Assembly (NCBI GenBank): GCA_963733845.1
Contig: CAVTEM010000011.1
Span: 1 to 64,000 of the forward strand
From: DATFQE01 sp963733845
GTDB lineage: Bacteria; Actinomycetota; Thermoleophilia; Gaiellales; Gaiellaceae
Length of the DNA: 64,000 nt
Direction of reading: 5' to 3'
The notes beneath the pieces are model-generated. The model was not told the origin of the DNA. It worked only from the letters and a program-made list of their open reading frames with translations, and searched no databases. Of this stretch, positions 41,846-50,904 are shown one piece after another. Made by a program: the position numbers and the translations under genes. The number at the start of each line of letters is the position of its first letter. Positions within the stretch are counted from its first letter, which is position 1.

Positions 41846-43332
41846 TCCTCGGCGCGCGGCGCGAGCATCGGGTTGTCGGAGGCGCGCACAGTCACCGTGC
41901 GGATGGCGGTCGGCGCGCCCGGTAGGCCGCCCGTGGCGGACGGGTACTCCGGGACGCCGACGCAGGTGAACAGCAGGGTGTCCACCGGCTCGCCGAGCAC
42001 GTGGGGCACCTCGGTGTCGACGAACGTCATCCCGGAGGCGCTCGCGCCGAGGGCGTAGGCGAGCAGGTGCAGCCTGCCCTCGACGAGGCCCGCGGCGAGC
42101 TGGGCCTCGCGGTACTCGCGGTCGTCGAGGCTGCCGACGTCGGTCGCCGCGATCACGACGAACGCCGCGTCGCTCGCGAGCCCTTGCTCGGCGGCGGCGC
42201 GGTAGAGCTCGTCCCGCAGCTCGCCGGCCCGGACCGGTGTGGACAGATCGGGCCAGCGGTAGAGGCCCGGCCCGAACCCCGTGACGTCGTGCACGGCGAC
42301 CCAGTGGGGAACCGAGATGCCGCGAAGCGCCGCGGACAGGCACGTGCGCAGCACGCTCTCCGGGAGGCCGCGGGTGCGATCCATGCGGCGCTGCGACGAG
42401 CGCGTGAGCACGACGGCCTCGACCGGCTCCGCCTCGTCGACGGGCACGTCGACCGGGTCGCCGCGGTCCCACGACGAGCCGAGGACGTCGCGCTCCCCGG
42501 CACGTTGTGCGGCGGTGACGAGCGGGAACTCGAGCGGAGCCTCGTCCACGGCACCGGCGGCGGCCGGGCCCGTCGCTTCCAGGGCGGGCGCGCCGTCGCC
42601 GAGGGTGACGATCGCAACCGGCCACTCGTGCACGCCGTCCGCGGCCACGAGCCCGGCGACCTCGGCGTCCGGAAAGCGGGTGTACAGCGAGGCGGGCAGG
42701 CCGGCGGAGTCGGCCAGCGCGAGCGTCTGGGCGAGCATCGTGCCGGAGTCCCAGTACACGTGCCGATACCCGCGCTCGCGGTAGCGCCAGCCGGTGCGCC
42801 AGGGGATGCCGGTGACCACGAGTGTGGGCGCGCCTCCGCGAGGAGGAGGGCCGACCTGGACGAGCGCGTGGTCGAGCGGGTGGTACCAGTGCACGCCCGC
42901 GGGCACCTGCGTCTCCTCCGGCACGGCGACGTAGAGCTCCATCGGGAAGCGACCGCCGGCCGAGCCGGCGGCGCGGAACAGCCAGGTCGTGTAGGGGCGC
43001 TCCGCCGTCCGCACGATTCCGGCCGACAGGTGGAGCAACCGCGAGAGGTGCGGCAGGTCCAGCTCGCGGGAAGCGACCTCCGCCGTGCCCGCGAGCACCG
43101 CGACCGCCGAGGCCGTCGTGGGCGGCAGCTCGCGGGGGAGCTCCACGCGGGGCAGTTCCTGCGCGTACCGCTTGAAGAACCACGGGAAGCGATCGAGGTC
43201 GTTGGTCTCGAGGTCCTGCAGCACGCGCGGGTCGTCGACGGGGGCGTCCCATTCCCGGCCGGCTTCCATGATCGTGAGCCGGTGCAGCGTCTGCGTCGCG
43301 GTCTCCACGTCGTCGATTCTCGCGCACCCCAT
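41842..43332 (-). CDS. SagB-type flavin dehydrogenase/nitroreductase-like protein
   Basis: 496 aa with two nitroreductase-fold halves. The N-terminal half carries PYTTWLFRAAGSAGGRFPME and the GYRHVYWDSGTMLAQTLALA region. The C-terminal half has SSQRRMDRTRGLPESVLRT and AAGLVEGRLHLLAYALGAS, which are SagB/FMN-nitroreductase motifs. SagB enzymes oxidise azolines to azoles in peptide maturation with FMN; other members act outside that pathway. No YcaO protein or precursor peptide lies nearby, so this is an orphan. Its ATG at 43332 overlaps the exonuclease-GIY-YIG stop by one base. Confidence 0.8.
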   Translation of the reverse strand: MGCARIDDVETATQTLHRLTIMEAGREWDAPVDDPRVLQDLETNDLDRFPWFFKRYAQELPRVELPRELPPTTASAVAVLAGTAEVASRELDLPHLSRLLHLSAGIVRTAERPYTTWLFRAAGSAGGRFPMELYVAVPEETQVPAGVHWYHPLDHALVQVGPPPRGGAPTLVVTGIPWRTGWRYRERGYRHVYWDSGTMLAQTLALADSAGLPASLYTRFPDAEVAGLVAADGVHEWPVAIVTLGDGAPALEATGPAAAGAVDEAPLEFPLVTAAQRAGERDVLGSSWDRGDPVDVPVDEAEPVEAVVLTRSSQRRMDRTRGLPESVLRTCLSAALRGISVPHWVAVHDVTGFGPGLYRWPDLSTPVRAGELRDELYRAAAEQGLASDAAFVVIAATDVGSLDDREYREAQLAAGLVEGRLHLLAYALGASASGMTFVDTEVPHVLGEPVDTLLFTCVGVPEYPSATGGLPGAPTAIRTVTVRASDNPMLAPRAED

Positions 43333-45042
43333 CACGCCGCCGTGCGAAGCCGCCCGCGCGAGAGGTAGGCCGTGATCCGCTCGGCATCGAGTGGCAGCAC
43401 GGTCAGCTCGGGCGGCGGGCGGCGGACGAACCCGTGGATCAGCAGCAGGTCTTCGGCTCGCTCGGGCGTGAGCGTGGCTTCGGCTTGCTCGCGCGCGGAG
43501 CGGCAGAGCGCCAGGCCGGCCTCGATCTCGAGCCTCGCCTCGACGCCGGCCCGTAGCGAGCGAACGGTGCAGATTCCGCCGCCTGAGACGAAGAACGCCT
43601 TCCGCTCGCTCGGCTCGAGAGCCGGAGCGATCAGGCAGAGCTCGAGCCTGCGCAGCCGCTCGAGCCGCCGCAGGCGCTCGACGAGGTGCTCGAGCGCCTC
43701 GATCCGATCCCGCAGCCGGGCAGCCTCCTCGTAGCGGAGGCACTCGGCCAGGTGAGAGAGCCGCTCCCGCAGGCGAGGTAGCGGCCCGCCCTCCAGGAGG
43801 CCGTCGAGCTCCTCGGCCGTGCTCAGCGCTAGCGCGCGGGCCGCGAGCGAGGCGCGCCGTCGGCTGCCGATCGGGCCGAGCGGGGTCGCCGTCCTGGTGA
43901 CGACGAAGTCGTCGCCCCGAGGTCTCAGGTAGACGCCTCGTTCCTTCCTGCGGCTGCGCGAGTTGGCCGGCGGCTGCAGCTCACGGATCAGCCTCAGCTC
44001 CTCGAGCGCGGCCTCGAGCTCCGAGCCCAGCACGCGCCATTCGACCCGCTCGAGCGCGAGTAGCGCAGCCTCGACCGACGGCCGCTGGCGCTCGCTGCGG
44101 AAGTAGGAGCGCAGCCGGGCGCGCAGGTCGCGCGCTCGACCCACGTAGAGCACCTGGTCGTGGCGATCGCGGAAGAGGTAGACGCCGGGCCTGCGTCGGG
44201 GCGCCGCGGGCGAGCCCGCGCTTGTCGTAGACCCGACGCTTGCGCGGAGCGGCGAGCGCACGCAGCTCGGAGAGCCGCCGGGCTCCGAGCTCCTGGGCGA
44301 GCCCGATCAGGTGCACGAGCACCTGGGCCGTGGCCTCCGCGTCCGGCAGCGCACGGTGGCACGGTCTGGTCGGAACGCCGAAGAAGTGGGCCAGCGAGGC
44401 GAGGCCGACGCGCCGGACGCGGCCCTCCAGCAGCCGGCGCGCCAGCGCGGCCGTGCAGAGCGGCGGCTCCGACAAGCGCCGGTCGTGCATCAGCAGCAGC
44501 TGCCGCTCCAGGAAGCGCTGGTCGAAGCGCGCGTTGTGCGCGACAAGGAGGTTGTCGCCCGCGAACGCGAGGAAACGCCGGACCACCGTGGAAGCGGCCG
44601 GGGCGTGCCGGAGCTCCTGCTCGCGCAGACCGGTCAGGCGTGCGATCGGATCGGGGAGCGCGACTCCCGGATTCACGAGCGACTGGAAGGACTCGACCGG
44701 CTCGAGCGCCCTCACCCGGACGGCCCCGACCTCGCAGATGCGGTTGTGAACGGCCGAGAGCCCCGTCGTCTCCAGGTCGAAGACGACGAACTCGGCCTCC
44801 TCGAGCGTCGGGTCGGAGCGGCCGCCGGCGAGGGAGACCGTAGCGCCCAGGCAGACGACGCGGCTGTCGCCGGCGGTCACCTCCTCGAGCAGCGAGCAGG
44901 CGAGGCCGTCGGAGATCGAGGAGGTGGCGAAGAGCGCGCGGGCGGCCTCGACCGTCGAGAGCGGCCCGCGCTCCTCGAGCGTGTCCACCAGCCGGTCGAG
45001 CGCGTCGAGTGCGAGCTGCACGGGAAGAATGAAAGCGAACAT
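43332..45042 (-). CDS. DEDDh exonuclease / GIY-YIG (UvrC-like) fusion, frameshifted
   Basis: About 570 aa. The N-terminal part has a DnaQ-like 3'-5' exonuclease: FVVFDLETTGLSAVHNRICE (ExoI, D-x-E) and LLVAHNARFDQRFLERQ (ExoII), with HRALPDAEATAQVL as ExoIII (H-x4-D). The second part has a GIY-YIG nuclease: PGVYLFRDRHDQVLYVGRAR. A UvrB-contact-like helix (YEEAARLRDRIEALE) comes last. The fusion type is known in actinobacteria (DNA pol III epsilon/UvrC homologue). One extra base near 44193 breaks the frame between the domains. Start choice (45057 TTG, 45042 ATG, 45021 GTG) is uncertain because an SOS box covers that area. Confidence 0.85.
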
Positions 45043-45049
45043 ATGTTCG
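45036..45049. promoter_or_regulatory. Actinobacterial-type LexA (SOS) box
   Basis: CGAACATATGTTCG is a perfect palindrome of the form CGAAC-N4-GTTCG, the LexA operator of Gram-positive bacteria. It lies between the divergent exonuclease-GIY-YIG gene and the EamA gene and overlaps the first possible starts of the former. SOS induction of the repair nuclease is the natural reading; the EamA gene may be controlled as well. Confidence 0.85.
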
Positions 45050-45069
45050 ATTGGCAAGATCTGACGTCC

Positions 45070-45963
45070 ATGAGCACCGCTGCCGTCTCCGAGCGCGCAG
45101 AAGCCGCTCCCGATCGCCTCGTGCTCGGTGCGTTCGCCGTCGCGGTGGTGATCGGGGGGTCGAACTACGTCGCGATCCGGTTCAGCAACCGCGAGCTCGA
45201 CCCGCTCTGGGGGGCCGGCCTGCGCTTCGCCCTTGCAGCAGGGATCTTCGGCGTGCTGTTCGTTGCGCTACGACTGCCACTGCCGCGTGGACGCGCGCTC
45301 GCTCTGGCGACGGCCTACGGCGCGCTGTCGTTCGGCGCCGCCTACGGCTGTCTGTACTGGGCGCTGCAAGAGGTTCCGGCCGGGATCGGCGCAGTCGTCC
45401 TGTCCGCCGGCCCGCTCCTGGTGCTCTTCCTCGCGGTCGGCCATGGGATGGAGCGACTGAGCCCGCGTGCCGTAGTCGGAGCGCTCATCGCGCTCGTCGG
45501 CTCGATCGCGATCTTTTTCCAGCCCGGCTCGGTCGACTTCGGCTGGACCTCGTTCGCGCTGCTCGCGGTCGCGTCGGTGTGTGCGTCGGAGGCGGTCGTC
45601 CTCTCCAAGCTCGCCGGGCCGATGCATCCGGTGGCGATCAACTTCGTCGGCATGAGTGTCGGCGCCGCGGTGCTCGTCGCGGTGTCCGCAGTCGCGGGCG
45701 AGCACTTCGTCCTGCCCGCCGAGGGCGAGACGCAGTTGGCGGTCGCGTATCTCGCGGCGGCCACGGTCGGCCTGTTCCTGCTCGTGCTCGTCGTCGTCCA
45801 GCGTTGGACGGCGTCGGCGACGGCGTACATTTTCGTTCTGATGCCGGTGGTAGCGGTCGCGCTGGGAGCGCTTCTGGCCGACGAGGCGATCACGGCGACC
45901 ACCGTGGTCGGCGGTGCCATCGTCTGTGCGGGCGTCTACGTCGGTGCAGTCCGCCGCGGGTAG
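45070..45963 (+). CDS. EamA/DMT-superfamily transporter
   Basis: 297 aa, about ten helices in two EamA halves. The N-terminal GSNYVAIRFSNRELDPLWGA matches 'wg-s-n-f-v-a-i-r' and the second half ends with ADEAITATTVVGGAIVCAGV, the family 'E-x-l-x-x-x-q-x-x-G-a-x-l-I-l-a-G-v' motif. Probable exporter of a metabolite; substrate unknown. ATG 45070 is 20 bp downstream of the SOS box. Confidence 0.85.
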   Translation: MSTAAVSERAEAAPDRLVLGAFAVAVVIGGSNYVAIRFSNRELDPLWGAGLRFALAAGIFGVLFVALRLPLPRGRALALATAYGALSFGAAYGCLYWALQEVPAGIGAVVLSAGPLLVLFLAVGHGMERLSPRAVVGALIALVGSIAIFFQPGSVDFGWTSFALLAVASVCASEAVVLSKLAGPMHPVAINFVGMSVGAAVLVAVSAVAGEHFVLPAEGETQLAVAYLAAATVGLFLLVLVVVQRWTASATAYIFVLMPVVAVALGALLADEAITATTVVGGAIVCAGVYVGAVRRG

Positions 45964-46011
45964 GGCGGCACGGCAACGCGCTTGCTCGATCCTGGTAAGG
46001 GTTAGGCGCAG

Positions 46012-47103
46012 GTGATCCTCGAGCAGCTTCGCCACCCGGTCGTGCTGGCACCCCTGGCCGGGGGGCCGGCCACCCCGGAGCTCGCCGCCGCCGTGAGCGC
46101 CGCGGGCGGTCTCGGCTTCGTCGCCGCCGGCTACCGCTCGGCAGAGGCGTTCGCCGGCGACATCCGCGCGGTGCGCGAGCTGACCACGGCGCCGTTCGGC
46201 GTCAACCTGTTCGTGCCCGGCCGGGGCGAGGATCGACGAGCGGGCGCTAAGCGACTACCTCGAGCCGCTGCGCGGGGAGGCGGCCGAGTACGGCGTCGAG
46301 CTCGGCGAGCCGAGGGACGACGACGACGCGTGGGACGCCAAGCTCGACGTGCTCGAGCGGGAGCGGGTTCCGGTGGTCTCGTTCACCTTCGGCTGCCCGT
46401 CGGCGGAGGCGATCGCCGCGTTGCACGAGGCAGGCTCGGAGGTCTGGGTGACCGTGACCGAGGTCGACGAGGCGCGGATCGCCGAGGAGGCCCGTGCGGA
46501 CGCGCTCGTGCTCCAGGGCATCGAGGCCGGGGGTCACCGCGCGTCCTTCGTCGACCGGGACGAAGCCGAGGGGCTTAGCACGCTCGTCCTGCTACGGCTG
46601 GTCGGCGCCGAGAGTCGAGCTCCCGCTCGTGGCGACCGGTGGGATCAGCGACGGAGCGGCGCTCGCGGCCGTGCTGGTCGCCGGAGCGGCGGCTGCGCAG
46701 GTCGGGACAGGCTTCTTCCGTGCGCGTGAGGCCGGGAACGCATCCGGCCCACCGGCCGCGCTCGCAGCGGAGACGCCGACCGCGCTGACGCGCGCCTTCA
46801 CCGGACGGCGCGCGCGAGGGCTCCGCAACCGCTTCCTGGTCGAGCACGACGCGGCGCCCGGTCGCCTACCCGCACGTCCACCATGCGACCGCGCCGTGGC
46901 GGGCGGCGGCACGCGAGCGCGGCGACGCAGAGCACTTCAACCTCTGGGCCGGCCAGGCGCACCGGCTCGCCGTCGACGCGCCCGCCGCCGAGATCGTGCG
47001 CACGCTGGCCCGCGACGCGCAGGCGGCGCTCGACGCCGCGGCGTCGCGTGCCGTCTTCGCGGACAAGGGACTGCAGCGCGACGCGAAGCCGCCACACCGC
47101 TAG
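46012..47103 (+). CDS. Nitronate monooxygenase / FabK-like FMN oxidoreductase, three frame breaks
   Basis: About 363 aa when joined. Segments in order: VVLAPLAGGPATPELAAAVS and PFGVNLFVPGRG (frame 1), then the DERALSDYLEPLRGEAAEYG to LQGIEAGGHRASF part (frame 2; the His of AGGH is the family base), then VELPLVATGGISDGAALAAV (frame 3), and finally VAYPHVHHATAPWRAAARER (frame 1) to TAG 47101-47103. The breaks lie near 46231, 46613 and 46860, each a surplus base. All motifs are intact, so a functional gene with sequence errors is likelier than decay. The enzyme oxidises nitronates or reduces enoyl groups with FMN. Confidence 0.8.
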
Positions 47104-47787
47104 CGCGTCTGCGCGGCCAGCCGGACCGCGTTCTCCTTCGATCCCGCCCCCTGGAGCAGGAACGTCACCCCGTCCTCCTGCCAGAGCAGGGCGCCCTGGG
47201 CGACGTCGAAGAGCTCGCGGTGGACGGCGCGGTCGGCGCCGACGAGCGTCAGCGTCCCGCGGGCCGTCACCGGCGGTCCAGAGGCCGTCGCGCGACCCGA
47301 TCTCGACGTCCTCGGCCGTGCCCTGCACGGGGACGATCGAGATCCGCGCACGGACGTCGGTCGCACGCCATTGCGTCAGGACGACCGTGCCGTTCTCGAA
47401 GGCGAGCGTGACCATCTCGCCGACGATGTCGTCGCGCACGTACGCGCCGTCGGGCGCGCCGAGCGCTGGAATCGTCCTGACCTGGAACGGGACAGCTGCG
47501 CGGGCCTCGTCCGGTGAGGCGGGCCGGCCGAGGAACGCGGGTGCCACGTCCGCTGCAACAGGCCCGAGCTCCGGTACCGACTCGACCTCGAACAGGTCGC
47601 GGAGCGCCGAGACCGCGGCCGGGGCGGCGGCAACAGCCGCAAGGGCGGCGGCGATCGCGAGCGCCACGACCGCGAACCGGATCCGGGAGGGCCGCGTGGG
47701 GAGGACGGACGGGTCGAACGCCGGCGCCTCCGCGTCGAGCGCGCGAGCGGCCGCGAGGAGCCGCAGCTCGAACTCGTGCTCAGTCAT
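47100..47787 (-). CDS. Single-pass membrane protein, probable anti-sigma partner (frameshifted)
   Basis: About 228 aa. It starts MTEHEFELRLLAAARALDAE, has one hydrophobic segment (IRFAVVALAIAAALAAVAAA, residues about 34-55) and an extracytoplasmic beta-rich part (VTLAFENGTVVLTQWRA). The frame breaks near 47262 (one extra base) before VTARGTLTLVGADRAVHREL and ends LAAQTR-TAG. It starts inside the last codons of the sigma factor gene, the arrangement of an ECF sigma and its membrane partner. No zinc anti-sigma motif (HxxxCxxC) is seen, so the role is inferred from context. Confidence 0.7.
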
Positions 47788-48367
47788 CCAGATCCTCCAG
47801 CAGTGACTCGAGCCGCCGGCGCGCGCGCACGAGGCGCACGCGGTAGGCGCCCGTCGAGGCCCCGGCGAGCTTGGCGGCTTCGCGGTCCGGGAGCTGGGCG
47901 AAGTAGCGGAGCGCGAGCGCCACGCGGTCGCTGTCCGGGAGCTGCGCGAGGGCACGCAGGACCGTCGTCGCCTCGTCTCGTGCGATCACCGCCTCCTCCG
48001 CACCGGCGCCGGCAACGTCGTGCTGCTCGGCGGCCCGGCTCACGAGCCGCTCGTGCCGCCGCTCGGCCCGACGGACGTTGTGCGCCTCGTTGACGACGAT
48101 CCGAAGCAACCAGGGCCTGAACGACGCGCCCCGCCGGAACCGGTGCAGGGAGCGGTACGCCTTGACGTGCGCGTTCTGGACCGCCTCCTGCGCGGCGGCG
48201 TTCCAGCCCGTGACCGCCACGGCGACCCGGTAGGCGATGTGTTCGTGCGGCCGCACGAGCGCGGCGTACGCCGCGTGGTCGCCTCGCGCGGCTCGTGCCG
48301 CGAGCTCGGCCTCGCCGTCGGCCGCGGGTGGCCGCAGGGGCAATTCGACCGGGAAGTCGGACGCCAT
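47780..48367 (-). CDS. ECF-type RNA polymerase sigma factor
   Basis: 195 aa. Region 2 includes YAALVRPHEHIAYRVAVAVT and KAYRSLHRFRRGASFRPWLL, with LLRIVVNEAHNVRRAERRHE at its end; region 4 is LAQLPDSDRVALALRYFAQL followed by GASTGAYRVRLVRARRRLES. No sigma region 3, as normal for ECF. It should direct RNA polymerase to stress or envelope promoters; its own membrane partner overlaps its 3' end. Confidence 0.9.
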   Translation of the reverse strand: MASDFPVELPLRPPAADGEAELAARAARGDHAAYAALVRPHEHIAYRVAVAVTGWNAAAQEAVQNAHVKAYRSLHRFRRGASFRPWLLRIVVNEAHNVRRAERRHERLVSRAAEQHDVAGAGAEEAVIARDEATTVLRALAQLPDSDRVALALRYFAQLPDREAAKLAGASTGAYRVRLVRARRRLESLLEDLDD

Positions 48368-48468
48368 GCCTCTCTCTTACACCGCGAGCAGCCCGACGTA
48401 ACAGGGCGTAACGCGGGCGCAATCGACGCGATGGGGCGCTACCTGGACAGCCGCCTGCTGTGCCGGCG

Positions 48469-48683
48469 CTAGCGCGGGGTGTTGCGCTGGATGTGCGCGT
48501 CCGACGGGCGCAACATCGTGTAGACCAGCAGGCCGATGAACGGCAGGATCAGCATGAAGATCGCCCACAGGGCCTTCGAGCTGCGCCGGAAAGGTCGCCG
48601 CGGCGGAAGACGTCGATCACCGCCCGCACCCACAGGACGAGGAAGAGGGCGACGGCGGCGATGATCACGATGCGTACGAACAT
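48469..48683 (-). CDS. Short two-helix membrane protein, PLDc_N-like (one base missing)
   Basis: About 71 aa when one base is restored near 48600. The first helix is MFVRIVIIAAVALFLVLWVR, then AVIDVFRRGDLSG. In another frame the protein continues SSKALWAIFMLILPFIGLLV to YTMLRPSDAHIQ and stops TAG 48469-48471. This is the PLDc_N (phospholipase D N-terminal-like) membrane motif. Function unknown; such short forms are common in actinobacteria. Confidence 0.7.
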
Positions 48684-48701
48684 CAGGCGACCGTAACGGG
48701 C

Positions 48702-49306
48702 TCAGCGAAGAGGCGCTTCATCCTCGGAGGGTGACGTGGGCGCACCGTCGGTCGCCTCGGGCATGAAGAAGCAGAGAATGCGAGCCGGGCCGCCGTCTGC
48801 CGGAACGTCGCCGGGCTCGCGTGTGATCAGAGGCTCCAGCAGCCGTTCGAGCGCTTCCTGCAGGGCGCGGAGCTCATCGGCGCTGACGGTCGACCCGCGC
48901 ATTGAACAGGCCTGCGGCCCGTGCCCGATCGAGCTCCAGGCGAGGCTCCTCGTCCGCGACCCAGTGCCGGGGGAAATCGCCGTACCTCAGCAGCATCGTG
49001 TTGCTCAGCCGTCTGGCTGCCGCCTGTCCCTCGGGATCCTCGGGAATCTCGAACACGAGCCCCTTGCCCGCTGCTTGCCAGCGCCGCTCGTCGTCCTGGG
49101 TGACCAGGCCATGCGCCTCCAGCTCTCGGAGATCCGCCTCGAGCGCCGACTGACCCGACCGCAGTCGCGCCGCAAGGGCCGAGCGCGGTGGCCGGTCCCG
49201 CGCGACGGAGGTCGTCGAGCAGCTCGAGCCGTGCAGGATCGGCGAGCGCCTCCATCGCCGCTGGTTCCGTGAGTACGAGGTCACCGACGGCGTTCAGCTC
49301 GGGCAT
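48702..49306 (-). CDS. ArsR-like winged-helix regulator (two frame breaks)
   Basis: About 201 aa after joining three frames. MPELNAVGDLVLTEPAAMEA and LADPARLELLDDLRRAGPAT form the N-terminal helix-turn-helix start; RSALAARLRSGQSALEADLR continues it after a surplus base near 49185. A second surplus base near 48905 links LFNARV to STVSADELRALQEALERLLE. GAGGAGG precedes ATG 49306. ArsR-family repressors often sense metals or small ligands, but no Cys metal site is visible. Divergent from the hydrolase gene at 49344 (37 bp), a likely target. Confidence 0.78.
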
Positions 49307-49343
49307 GTGTCCTCCTCGTCGCAGGTCGTCGCATACTTCCACC

Positions 49344-50123
49344 GTGCCCGAGGTGCGCGTCAACGGCGTCACGCTCTACTACGAGGAGAGCGGTTCCGGC
49401 GGCGCCATCCTGGGAGTGCACGGGGCCGGGAGCTCCGCCGTCTTCTGGCAGAGCGCGGCCGCCCAACTGGCGAATCGCGGGCGCGCGATCATCTACGACC
49501 GCCGCGGGCACGGGCGCAGCGAGCGCCCGGAGCCGTACGTGGTCGACGTCCACCGGAACGCCGACGACGCGGCTGCGCTGATCGAGGCGCTCGGGGCCGC
49601 GCCGGCCGTCGTGATCGCGCGCTCGTACGGTGGCGCGATCGCGGCCGACCTGGCCCTTCGGTACCCGGACAGCGTGCGTGCGCTCGCGCTGCTGGAGGGC
49701 GACGTGCCGTCGGTGAGCGAGACTGCGGCGCGCGAGTGGGCCGAGCTCGAGGAGCGCCTGACCGCCGCGGCCCGCGAGGACATGGACACCGTCGCGGAGG
49801 TGTTGATGCGCGACGTTCTGGGCGATGCGGGCTGGGTGCGGCTGCCCGGGGCGGTGAAGGAACTCCTGACCGCCAACGGGCCGGCGCTCGTCGCGGAGCT
49901 GGCCGGCGGCTATCCAGACGTGACCGAGGAGCAGCTGGCCACGATCGACAAGCCGACGCTGTTCCTCGGCGCGAAGGACTCCTCGTTCGACTACCGGGAG
50001 ACGGCCGAGGTGATCGGACGAGCCGTCCCGGGCGCGGTGGTCGAGTGGGTCGAGGGCGGTCACGCGATCGACCCCGCCCACCCGCTGGTGCTCGCCTTCC
50101 TCGACGAGGTGCGCGCGGCCTAG
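49344..50123 (+). CDS. Alpha/beta-hydrolase-fold protein
   Basis: 259 aa. The oxyanion motif is GVHGAGSSAVFW, the nucleophile elbow VIARSYGGAIA (A-x-S-x-G, with Ala replacing the first Gly), and the C-terminal GGHAIDP supplies the catalytic His. YDRRGHGRS is the family strand-4 loop. A serine hydrolase (esterase or similar) with unknown substrate. GTG 49344 starts VPEVRVNGVTLYYEE; the upstream frame overlaps the regulator. Divergent ArsR-like gene may control it. Confidence 0.86.
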   Translation: MPEVRVNGVTLYYEESGSGGAILGVHGAGSSAVFWQSAAAQLANRGRAIIYDRRGHGRSERPEPYVVDVHRNADDAAALIEALGAAPAVVIARSYGGAIAADLALRYPDSVRALALLEGDVPSVSETAAREWAELEERLTAAAREDMDTVAEVLMRDVLGDAGWVRLPGAVKELLTANGPALVAELAGGYPDVTEEQLATIDKPTLFLGAKDSSFDYRETAEVIGRAVPGAVVEWVEGGHAIDPAHPLVLAFLDEVRAA

Positions 50124-50172
50124 ACGGCGAGCTCGACGCCGGTGCCCAGCGGCAGCGGGTTAACCTCGACCC

Positions 50173-50904
50173 GTGCCGGCCGAGACGCGCATCAGCCAGG
50201 CCTACCCGGACCGGGTCGAGGTGCGAGGTCGCGACCTGACGGGCGACCTGATGGGCCGGCTCAGCTTCACGGAGTACTTCCACTTGCTGCTCACCGGGGA
50301 GGAGCCGACCGAGGAGCAGAGCTACTTCCTCGACCTGGTGCTCGTCTCGATCGCCGAGCACGGGATGATGCCGACCAACGTTGCCGCGCGGATGACGCTC
50401 GCGGCCGACCCGCGGTCGCTGCAGGGCGCGGTCGCCGCCGGGATCCTGGGCGCGGGACCGGTCGTGCTCGGAACCTCAGAGGAGTGCGCGCGGCTGCTCG
50501 AGGAGACCGCGGGTCGGGACCCGGTCGAGGTCGTGCGCGAGATCCGGACGGCCGGAGACAAGGTTCCGGGCTTCGGGCACCCGGTGCACAAGCCGCTCGA
50601 CCCGCGCGCCGAGCGAATCCTCGAGCTCGCCGACGAACGCGGGGTGGGTGGGCGGTACGTCGCACTCGCGCGCGCTCTGCGCGATGCGGTCCAGGAGGTC
50701 TGGGCCAAGCCGCTGACCATGAACGTGGCGCTGCCGATCGCCGCCGTGCTGCTCGACCTCGGCTTCCCCGCGTCTGCGGTGAAAGCGGTGCCGATCCTCG
50801 CCCGGACGGCAGGGCTGCTCGCCCACCTCGCCGAGGAGCAGCAGCATCCGATCGGCTTCCAGCTGGCCGCGGCCGCGGAGGAGGCGGCCGAGTACGAGCG
50901 CTGA
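50173..50904 (+). CDS. Short citrate synthase-fold protein (citryl-CoA lyase-like)
   Basis: 243 aa, about 60% of a normal citrate synthase. Family features retained are GRLSFTEYFHLLLTGEEPTE and KVPGFGHPVHKPLDPRAERI, the latter containing the catalytic His segment, plus QHPIGFQLAAAAEE at the end. Short citrate synthase-like proteins of this kind are annotated as citryl-CoA lyases; direction and substrate are not proven. GTG 50173 gives a compact N-terminus. The stop overlaps the start region of the CoA-ligase gene. Confidence 0.82.
   Translation: MPAETRISQAYPDRVEVRGRDLTGDLMGRLSFTEYFHLLLTGEEPTEEQSYFLDLVLVSIAEHGMMPTNVAARMTLAADPRSLQGAVAAGILGAGPVVLGTSEECARLLEETAGRDPVEVVREIRTAGDKVPGFGHPVHKPLDPRAERILELADERGVGGRYVALARALRDAVQEVWAKPLTMNVALPIAAVLLDLGFPASAVKAVPILARTAGLLAHLAEEQQHPIGFQLAAAAEEAAEYER

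Noticed and set aside
41842..43332. RiPP (thiazole/oxazole peptide) cluster around the SagB-like gene.
   Set aside because: No YcaO-like gene or precursor peptide could be found in the neighbouring kilobases.
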